Shown here piece after piece: positions 10,439 to 18,274 of a DNA stretch of 31,419 nt. The position numbers and the translations under genes were made by a program. Under the pieces are notes generated by a model. The model saw nothing but the letters and a program-made list of their open reading frames with translations, had not been told where the DNA came from and made no database searches. Every line of letters starts with the position of its first letter. Position 1 is the first letter of the stretch. The stretch is taken from contig CAJNAR010000077.1 of the NCBI GenBank assembly GCA_905220665.1, positions 1 through 31,419 of the forward strand. Direction: 5' to 3'. The DNA comes from Albugo candida (Eukaryota; Oomycota; Peronosporomycetes; Albuginales; Albuginaceae).

Positions 10439-10538
10439 TCTGTTGGAGAGAATAGTAGTCAATAAGGGTGGTGTGGTTGAAAGTTGGTTGTTGTGTATCC
10501 GGTTTGCGAGGTGCGTAGCAGCTGGCAATTTGAGAAGT
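10439..10538 (-). other. LINE B 5' UTR and 5' terminus
   Basis: This is 100 nt between the 3' end of C and the ORF1 ATG. Only the outermost 20 or so bases (plus CTGGCAATTTGAGAAGT) resemble the 5' ends of A, C and D. The rest differs, as expected for another subfamily. Confidence 0.72.
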
Positions 10539-10844
10539 GCCCTTATAGCTCAGTTGAAGGTGTCTATATTACTAGAATTAGACTAACTGACTTCTCTAGT
10601 TGCCTAGGCTATCTTAAATAACATATATACATATAAAAAACGTTTCGTGAAATACCTGTGAGAGATGATAATATGTCTTCTCGTTGATAATCTCGTATCG
10701 TAGTAGCCTCAGCACCCTTAATACGGGACTGTGTCCAGCTTGTAAATGCTGTAAAGTTGTAAAGTTGTAAAAATGGTCCAAAAGTACCGTGGTTTGCAAA
10801 TTGGTGTGCGCCACACTACGGTGAGCAGAACCAGCCAACTAGGA
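10539..10844 (-). other. LINE C 3' UTR
   Basis: This is about 306 nt after the ORF2 stop homologous to that of D. It has the TGTAAAGT tandem repeat (about 2.6 units, 10750-10771) and the conserved terminal 100 nt with two predicted stem-loops. It has no poly(A) tail. Confidence 0.8.
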
Positions 10845-13800
10845 CTAGGATCTGAGTTGCACTTGCATTTTGACTTGTCTGTGCCGTACCCGCAGTAATG
10901 ATCTTCGGCTTCTGAAAAATCCACCAAATTATCCTTGCGTTGCGAGTTGATCCAGTACCTTTGCAAGCCGAATGCGTTCCTCTTGGTCGTAACACTGTCT
11001 TCGAAAGTACCGAACGTGTGCACTAAACGTGGTGTAGATCACGGAAAGTGCTGGAACTGTCGGAGTTGCTGATCGATGATCGAAAAAACGACGATTCCGA
11101 TCTGTCCAGACGAAGTGCAGTGTCACCGCTTGCAATGCAAGCCACAAATCCGCTATAATTGCTAAATATTCTTTCCAATCCGACCGTAGTGTTGGTACGA
11201 TTGCACATGCAATATGCGTCCAACGTGGTCGAAAGGAGAAAAACTGATCCCAACTAGGAAGTAACTTCCTCCATAACTGTGCCGTGTGGTCGCACTCTAG
11301 AAAGAGATGTTGATCGGATTCCACTGCCCCACACGAAGGCTACGTGCACAAGATAATGTCGGGCTGAATATTTGTTAAGAACCAGAAACGAGATCGAACT
11401 GGCAACATTCGAAAGGCGAGACGAAACTGTAAATCCTCGAAAATTGGTAATACACGTTTTCGAAGATGCCGTGATGTAGCCATAAAAGTTCGAACTCGTT
11501 CTGAATCCAGTGCGTCCGATCTCTCGCCGTGATGACCAATGTGTCGACATCGGATGACTCTTGGTTGGTTCGGGAGGTTTCCAGACGATCCGTGATAGTT
11601 GTGAGCGTGGAATAGATGGACAATAATGTTTTCTTTCCTTGCTTTTTACTCCCACATAAAATGATCTGCCACTTGTGGTTGGTATAATCCAAGTGATGAG
11701 ACCAATCGTCAAGTGGATACGCTGGAGAATCTGAGTGACTTCATTGTAAAGTCGACTCAGCAACTTTTCTTCAGCCATATCCGATGTGTTCTGCTCTTCG
11801 TCGTTGTAATAGTTGGCGACGAAATCTTCCTTCGTTGGCCATGTGTCGCTTTCACGAAAAAAGTCTTGCAAACTTCGAACGTCGAAAAGTGTAGCAAACG
11901 TTTTTCGAAATGTTCGATGTGGTTCATCCACCATGCCAAGATTGTACCAAACGTTCTGTGTACTCGGATGACGAGTAGCAGCTTCGTAATGTAATTTTTG
12001 GTCGCAGTGAAACCACATCGGCTGTTCCATGTAGTACTGACGGCGTTGTGAAACATTTGAATCTGATATTGAAATGCTCCAATCCATCTGATGCCACATT
12101 CTAAATGCTTGTTTCCACCATGATGATATGCTCTCCCATTGAACCATTTTCCCATGTCGATTCGGTGCGATGGTGAATATATCCATCGGCTTGTGTGGTC
12201 CAAAGGGAGGTTGGATAAGTTGTAATAATTCCGTCGAAGCTGTTGTCCAATTCGCAGGAATAATTGTTGACGCATCGGATGCGAACTGCTGAAGGAATTG
12301 AATACGTTGTAGCTTTAGTCGTCCCATCAAAAAAGGAACTTGTAGTCCACCATCTTGTCGGCGAAGATATAAAAACTCTTTGCTGAGTAGGTGAACATGT
12401 TTTGAATCTTTTTTGTGTTTCCGACCAAGCACAAATCGATTTAACATCGATTGCCACTGTCGAATTGTCGCTGCTGGTATGTCTACGTGCATCGTGTAAT
12501 GCCACAAACGTGATAAAATCATCGTCTGCGCAACCAGTAGTCGACCACGAACAGTTCGTGCTCGTCGAAACCATACACCAAACCCATCGCAAAAACGCTT
12601 GTCGAGAGTTGAAATAACCATCGAGTGAGTTGGTTTCTGGCCGAACGGAATACCCAAATACTTGACCGAATCCTCCGGACCCATTATGGTCAAATTGGGA
12701 ATACGTGGACACGGCATGGTCCGATTCAACGAGAGCAAAGATGATTTACTCAAGTTGAGTTTCGCACCCGATCCATCGCAATAAACTTGGACGAGTTCGA
12801 GTTGCGTCAAAACACCATTTGGTGTCTCTGAAAGCAATGTCGAATCGTCCGCAAAAAATAATCCAGTTGCGACAATCGTGCTATGAATCCAAATGCCATG
12901 CTCTTCATGTTGTCGAAGTAAATTTCCCAAAGGTTCGATCGTCATCAGAAAAAGTAATGCTGAGAAAGGATCACCTTGTTTCACTCCACGTTGTGGTGTA
13001 ATGGACGGTGTGATATTTCCATTAATCATCAACTGCGCCTTTGTGTTATTGTACAAAAGACGAACCCAGTCGATGAAACTTTTTCCAACGCCCATTTTTT
13101 CCAAAACGCGAAACATGTACGTCCAATTGACTCGATCATAAGCTTTCTCAAAGTCGAGAAAAGTCGCATAAGCTTCCTCCCCACGATGAGTGACCAAGTC
13201 TTGGATGTCGGTGAGATGTCGAATATGATGATGCATTGACCTTCCTCGCACGAATGCTTTTTGATCTTGATGGATCAATTTTGGCAAAAAACGTTGCAAT
13301 CGATACGCCAACACTTTTGAAAGTACTTTTACATCGACACAAAGCAGTGCGATCGGTCGATAGTTGCCAGGATCACCTCGTGATCCTTTTTTGTACAATA
13401 ATGTTATTGCCGAGTGACGTTGTGATCGAAGTAGAATTCCTCTTTTCAGCTGGTATTCGAACACGATCTTCAGACACTCGCCAAACGTTTCCGGATCAAG
13501 CTGATAAAATGCAGCTGGTAGTCCATCCATACCTGGAGAAGAACTACTCCGCATGTGCTTGATCGCTTCCGCCATCTCGGTCGTACTTAACCGAGTGGAG
13601 AGACGGTCTTGCTCCGCTGTGGCAAGTGAAACTTGAATCGAATCGAGTAACTTTTTTTGTTTTCTTTCACTTGGAACATTTGAGTCGGTCTCTGAGCTAT
13701 AAACAGAGCCCATGACACCACCCCAATGATCTCTGAATTCGTCAATAATCTCCCTCGGGTTCGATGTCACTGTACCACATTTTTTGGTAACATTTTCGAT

Positions 13801-13929
13801 CGGCACGCGACGACAAGAACTATCCGGAGGGCGAAAAAAATACTTTGAAGAGTTCTCCATATGCTTCACGTGATGGTCGAAGCTTTCATCTTGGTTGTAT
13901 TTCGCGTTGTTTTCGACTGAAAGTCGAAA
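10845..13929 (-). pseudogene. LINE C ORF2, reverse transcriptase and C-terminal part
   Basis: This is in frame with the EN part but separated from it by a TAA at 13930-13932 (CAA in E). RT itself is uninterrupted: SSPGMDGLPAAFYQL, FLDFEKAYDRV, GVKQGDPFSALLF (F where D has L) and FADD at 12844-12855. A 1-nt insertion near 11526 breaks the frame before the CCHC domain. That domain also has a TAG at 11340-11342 (CAG in D), and a TAA at 10929-10931 (TCA in D) removes the basic C-terminal tail. The end at 10845 is where the D stop codon aligns. Role as for D ORF2. Confidence 0.88.
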
Positions 13930-15044
13930 TTATTCGAGACTCGATTCGTAAAAGTACCGTGACTCATTGGTGTCGTGGATGCGATATCGAGCTGCTGCGA
14001 CTTCCAAAACACGCTGGCTAGACTCAACATCACGTCGGCTATCTTGTGAAACCTTTTTTTCGATTCCTTGAAGCTGTTTCTTGATTTTCGTCTTCCAACT
14101 TTCCCACATTTTACCGGGATTCGAAGTTGTCCGTAACTGTTCGAGCACCGAAATCGCTTCCAATTTGATTGCTTCGACAACTTTAGGATATTCAAATAGT
14201 CGTAATGAGCATTTCCAATATCCTCGACCGGGTGATTGAGTTGGATTTGCAAAAGTTACTTTTTGTGCCAGATGATCTCCCGCATGTCGTGGACGAAAAT
14301 ACGCAGAGCTTTTGTATACCATATTGAATAGCTCTTCCGACATGCAGATATAATCAAGTCGATTCTTGCGCGGTAATGGTCCTGTAAATACTTTTTCAGT
14401 CGGATGCTGGATTCGCCAAGCGTCTACCACACCCAACTGTGAAAGCCATTCCAAACACGCTAATCGACTTGGTTCGTGTCGAATTGTTCCACTCGAAGCA
14501 TCGATAGCTGGATCGAGTGGTGTGTTGAAATCACCAAATACGATATGTGTTGCGGTCGATTCGAAAGTGATGGAAAGCAATAAATCATAAAAACCCACTC
14601 GTTCCTCGGCCGTGACCGGAGCATATACATTGTGAATATACACCGGTGCATCGTGAATGAGAAGACGCAGAACCAAATAGCGATTTCGAATGCTTCGATC
14701 GGTGAGTTCTTCAGCTGTTGTATAACCGGGAAAGTCCGAACGAAGGATTGTCATGACGCCGCCACTGCGGTTTTGAGTCGGATGGAGAAAAGCACTGTTG
14801 TGGTCATTGACAAACATTCTGTGCTGCATTTTGAGGATAATAAAAACTGAAATGAGTCCAGTTGGTTGTGATCGTGAAACTTGGTTTCTTGAACACAACA
14901 AATGGAGTGTTGTGATAGGATGTGGTCGATAAAAAGATGACCATGTTTATGAATTCCATTAACATTCACCGTGAGTGCTGAGATATTGTTCCACGTTGAA
15001 ATATCCGAGGAGCCCTTAGCATTCACGCTGAAGTGGACCGGCAA
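13930..15044 (-). pseudogene. LINE C ORF2, endonuclease part with a -1 break
   Basis: The first frame (14751-15044) has LTVNVNGI and CCVQETKF. The second (13930-14901) has SGGVMTILRSDF, IHNVYAP, GDFNTPLDPAID, RKNRLDYI and GDHLAQ, so all main EN catalytic motifs are present but in two frames. The switch falls at the T run at 14829-14832, which is one base shorter than in D and E and identical to copy A. The 5' end overlaps ORF1 by 29 nt in the +1 frame and no AUG is available. The frame closes with TAA at 13930-13932. Confidence 0.87.
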
Positions 15045-17526
15045 TCAACCTCGTTTCACCATCTTCTTTCGAGAGGTGAAGTGTTGCTTTCTCTTTTGGG
15101 AAAAAACTGAGATTGACTGAGAGCTCGCCGATATCGCCACAGAGAAGTCCTTGCCATTTACCACCAAACCATTGCGACCAACACTTTATGCCCACGTCGG
15201 AGCGTAACAACAAGATAAGCACATTGATGGGGAGTAAACGACAATGGTGACCCGGAATCCAGATCACTGGTCTATCGGTGAGATAGTGGATCCAGTGATC
15301 CTTTGTGTAAAATGTCGGGGCAGTAGACATAAATAACAATTCCAATAATGCGAGAGCTTTGGTCGCCCGAGTCAAACCGTGAACAGTGTCCGGCACTGAC
15401 TTCCACCAAGGCATCACTTTCTCGAACAATACAGCTCTCTTGGAGGGAGCTTTTCCACCCACGTGGCGATTCCATCGCGTCGTAAACGTGACATCTTCGC
15501 CGAGATTGTGCGCTGCAAAAACGCGATTGATTAGAAGTAGATGTGCTACTTCGTCTAACGCAGAATCAATCGACTCCATGCATGAAATAAGCACCCCATG
15601 CATGGTGATGGGATGATCTAATGCTGCCCGGATGATTTGGTCTGGGTTGGTACAGAATTGTACCAGCCGATGCACATGTGGGATGCACGCATCAGCTTGG
15701 ACCAGCTTGTCCGGTCGAAGCTGGTGGAGTGCATTTTTGGAATCTATTTCCATGAGCTCTCCGATTTCACCAATTCGAGTTGGTCGCTCTGCTTTTTCCA
15801 CCGTTGTATGACGCTTCTTATAAAAGTGTGCCGCCTCTTTCGAAGTGGCTAGCTCTTTTGGCATCCGTGCTTTCACGGGAAAAATTTGAACGCGGTTGCC
15901 ATGCGCCGGATTGGCAACCGCCTGGACTTCTTCGACTTCCACCTCCATTGTTGCGAGCACAGCAAAGTAATTACTAGTCGCCAACGTTGGGAGCGCACGA
16001 GGTGGTGCATTGGAAACCATTTGGTCGAACGGCTCAGTCCGATTACGCTTCCCTCGTGTCCATGCCAGCTGCATGTATGTGTCACCATCCTTCTCCACCC
16101 GTGGATGGGAAGATGATTGACTTTTTAGTTGGAGGAGTGGGGGAGTAGGCTGAGAGAAGTCTGGCGCCCCTGGTGGTGAGATAGAGGGAGGACTGTTGAG
16201 CTCCAACGAAATTTGGTCGGAATTTTTTCGCTCCGGTCGCTTCGTCTCCAATTCCTGAATTTGAACTGGCTTCTCCCCCTTGTTTGGGACCACCGCGACT
16301 GCCGTTGGCGCGGTTGGTTGTTTTTGTTGTTCTTGTTGCGTTTTTGCTTGTTTTAGATGATGAGGTTGAGTGTGAGTTGTGTTTGGTTTTTTGTTGCTGT
16401 TGCTCTTTTTGTTTTCGTTTGATTGCTGCCGTGTTCCCGAGGCCAATGCAGCACCCAAATCCAAGCAATAAGGACCACGTTGACCAAAACGTGGTCGTTC
16501 CGTTGGAATAGGAGCATTCTTACCCCGTACAGGGTAGAGCTGTTTGTCGTAAGCGATTTGTTCAATCACTTTACCAACTCGAACCAGTTGTTGGGGGCAC
16601 GTCAAACAACCAAAGTAAACTCGCCAAGTCAACATCACCACTTCCTTAGTGGGAATCGTCTCGCGAAAGGTGTCATACACCACTTGACACCCGAGTTTGT
16701 GAAGAGCGCGGAGAATGTTGTTCCGTTCTTCCTCCACGCCCACACCGAACACATCGAGGTAGTACTTTGTTTCGAGAGTATCAAACTCCCGAAAATAGTA
16801 CTTTTCCCCAAGGATAGTCACCGGCTGACACTCCAACTGTTGGCAGGCATCCGCCGTGGTGACCATCACCCTAATGTTGCCCCCAGGCATTTTCGACACC
16901 TGAGCGATTGACCGGCTCTCCAATAGATTTTCAAAGACCGGATTACCGTGGTCTCGCGTCAGGGATGTTAAGATTTTCCCATTTGGAGTACGGGTCAAGG
17001 ACTGGCCCGTCTCCAAGACCATCGGGAAGGTTGCTTTCTGGATTTGGAAAGGTCTTGCTGCTTCCAATTTCGCAGACAGAACAGACCAATCCGGGTGCTC
17101 CCCATCAGCATGTAGCTGCAATATAGCCTCGATATCCGAGGCTTTCGGCTTTGCGAGCTCGACGCGAAATTTCGCCCGAGCTCTAGCCTGGTCCTTACGC
17201 AAAGAATCCTGCGACTTGATTATTTCTGCCAAAGTGGGACCTTTGGTGTCGTCCACACTTGCAGTTGCAGTTGCCTTTTGGTCACCCTGTGACGGGGCAA
17301 CGACAGTACCGCTTGTACCACCGGTACCACATCCTACACCGGTAGTACCGTTACTACCCTGTACCGTCACACTGGGGGTGGGGGTACTTTCCACGTCATC
17401 ACACAGGGGTGATGACTCATCAACAATCATGCAATCACCCAAGGCTGGGTGACTCATGAGGGTTGCCACGTCACTACAAGTGGACGCTAGCACCCTGGGT
17501 TGTGTCGATATGTCGACTTGAACCAT
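15016..17526 (-). CDS. LINE C ORF1, intact RNA-binding protein (836 aa)
   Basis: The likely role is binding element RNA in a ribonucleoprotein, inferred from its place in the LINE. The ATG at 17526 is the first in frame and is shared by A and D. Order: Thr/Gly/Ser-rich acidic N-terminus (about 1-95), charged helix RKDQARARAKFRVE (about 110), a conserved block through DWSVLSAKLEAARPF, an RRM-like domain (YYLDVFGVG, RALHKLG, TWRVYFGCLTCPQQL, IAYDKQLYPV, roughly 255-335), a Q/N/K/T-rich linker, then a roughly 270-residue C-terminal domain. No CCHC knuckle is present. At over 830 residues it is larger than a typical L1 ORF1p. Its UAA overlaps ORF2. Confidence 0.93.
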   Translation of the reverse strand: MVQVDISTQPRVLASTCSDVATLMSHPALGDCMIVDESSPLCDDVESTPTPSVTVQGSNGTTGVGCGTGGTSGTVVAPSQGDQKATATASVDDTKGPTLAEIIKSQDSLRKDQARARAKFRVELAKPKASDIEAILQLHADGEHPDWSVLSAKLEAARPFQIQKATFPMVLETGQSLTRTPNGKILTSLTRDHGNPVFENLLESRSIAQVSKMPGGNIRVMVTTADACQQLECQPVTILGEKYYFREFDTLETKYYLDVFGVGVEEERNNILRALHKLGCQVVYDTFRETIPTKEVVMLTWRVYFGCLTCPQQLVRVGKVIEQIAYDKQLYPVRGKNAPIPTERPRFGQRGPYCLDLGAALASGTRQQSNENKKSNSNKKPNTTHTQPHHLKQAKTQQEQQKQPTAPTAVAVVPNKGEKPVQIQELETKRPERKNSDQISLELNSPPSISPPGAPDFSQPTPPLLQLKSQSSSHPRVEKDGDTYMQLAWTRGKRNRTEPFDQMVSNAPPRALPTLATSNYFAVLATMEVEVEEVQAVANPAHGNRVQIFPVKARMPKELATSKEAAHFYKKRHTTVEKAERPTRIGEIGELMEIDSKNALHQLRPDKLVQADACIPHVHRLVQFCTNPDQIIRAALDHPITMHGVLISCMESIDSALDEVAHLLLINRVFAAHNLGEDVTFTTRWNRHVGGKAPSKRAVLFEKVMPWWKSVPDTVHGLTRATKALALLELLFMSTAPTFYTKDHWIHYLTDRPVIWIPGHHCRLLPINVLILLLRSDVGIKCWSQWFGGKWQGLLCGDIGELSVNLSFFPKEKATLHLSKEDGETRLIAGPLQREC

Positions 17527-17619
17527 TGTTTTCGAGAGGAAGGAGTTGAAAAAAGTTGTTTTTCCGAGTTGTTTTTACTAAATTGGCGGGTTACTTAGTA
17601 GCCGGCAAATTGAGAAGTG
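17527..17619 (-). other. LINE C 5' UTR and 5' terminus
   Basis: This is 93 nt, almost identical to those of A and D, ending at the tail of SINE 2. Confidence 0.8.
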
Positions 17620-17953
17620 GCCCTTATAGCTCAGTTAAGGGTGTTCGCCCGTAGTACTTTTATTTAGACACCTTTCTGTTACTACAGTTTGGTGGTTATC
17701 TACTCTATTCTAATCACTAGTATGTAACGCTCTGAAGAGCCCGGTCCAACTCCTGTACAGTTATTTTCTGGTGTAGTTGCCAGCGGTCTTGACACGTCCA
17801 TATCTTCATTGAGTAGGTTGATATTTACGTGGAGGAATCTTTGCCTCCGCCGAGGGGCCCCATCGCAGCCCTTTTGCCACCGCCGGGATTCGAACCGGGG
17901 TACACACGGTCAGAACACATGTGTACTATCCGCTAGGCCCCCCGACGGGGTCG
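17620..17953 (-). mobile_element. SINE 2: tRNA-like head, unique body, LINE-like tail
   Basis: This second copy of the 333-334-bp SINE lies between the 5' end of C and the 3' end of D. It differs from SINE 1 at only a few sites: A for T in the tail, A within the T run of the body, and CAGAAC and CTATCC in the head. The B box (plus GGATTCGAACC) is at about 17886-17896 and the A box near 17930-17940. The tail is GCCCTTATAGCTCAGTTAAG in plus view. Its right end meets the D terminus with two extra bases (CG). Confidence 0.82.
17870..17953 (-). other. tRNA-like head with A and B boxes (SINE 2)
   Basis: The layout matches the SINE 1 head: a perfect GGTTCGAATCC B box on the minus strand and a GGGCCTAGCGG A-box-like element. 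One difference in the A-box flank (GGATAG instead of GGTTAG) and one in the anticodon-like loop show it is not constrained as a tRNA. Confidence 0.72.
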
Positions 17954-18274
17954 GCCCTTATAGCTCAGTTGAAGGTGTCTATATTACTAGAATTAGACTA
18001 ACTGACTTCTCTAGTTGCCTAGGCTATCTTAAATAACATATATACATATAAAAACGTTTCGTGAAATACCTGTGAGAGATGATAATATGTCTTCTCGTCG
18101 ATAATCTCGTATCGTAGTAGCCTCAGCACCCTTAATACGAGACTGTGTTCAGCTTGTAAATGCTGTAAAGTTGTAAAGTTGTAAAGTTGTAAAGTTGTAA
18201 GAATGGTCCAAAAGTACCGTGGTTTGTAAATTGGTGTGCGCCACACTACGGTGAGCATCACCAGCCAACTAGGA
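17954..18274 (-). other. LINE D 3' UTR with conserved structured terminus
   Basis: This is 321 nt. On the minus strand the last 45 nt can fold into GUCUA/UAGAC (plus 17977-17981 with 17994-17998) and CCUU/AAGG (plus 17956-17959 with 17972-17975). In plus-strand view the terminal 18 nt look like a tRNA 5' end with an A box, TAGCTCAGTTG. There is no poly(A). The TGTAAAGT tandem repeat is longest here. Confidence 0.82.
18164..18200 (-). repeat. TGTAAAGT tandem repeat in LINE D 3' UTR
   Basis: About 4.6 perfect 8-bp units in plus-strand view. The same site has about 2.6 units in C (10750-10771) and E (25253-25274), so the number varies among copies. Confidence 0.85.

Larger units (their letters stand above)
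3683..10538 (-). mobile_element. LINE copy B, full length, divergent subfamily
   Basis: The unit is 6.9 kb with the same architecture as A, C, D and E: 5' UTR, ORF1, overlapping +1 ORF2, 3' UTR. Its proteins are clearly diverged from the others, and ORF1 is alignable only in blocks. The last 100 or so bp at the 3' end and the AATTTGAGAAGT 5' terminus (plus strand) are conserved with the other subfamily. It abuts SINE 1 on the left through CTTCAACTGAGCTACAAGGGC (minus strand) and the 3' end of C on the right. Confidence 0.93.
10539..17619 (-). mobile_element. LINE copy C, full length
   Basis: The unit is 7.08 kb on the minus strand with a complete 5' UTR, intact ORF1, ORF2 with point defects and a 3' UTR. 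It is bounded on the right by SINE 2 and on the left directly by LINE B. The terminus GCCCTTATAGCTCAGTTG (plus view) at 10539 abuts the B 5' end with no spacer. It is highly similar to D along its whole length. Confidence 0.95.

Noticed and set aside
16423..16911. Plus-strand ORF of 162 codons opposite ORF1 of C
   Set aside because: Shadow of the RRM-like region on the opposite strand.
17954..17971. Functional tRNA gene beginning at GCCCTTATAGCTCAGTTG
   Set aside because: Similarity to tRNA ends after the A box. No anticodon arm or B box follows in the LINE tail.
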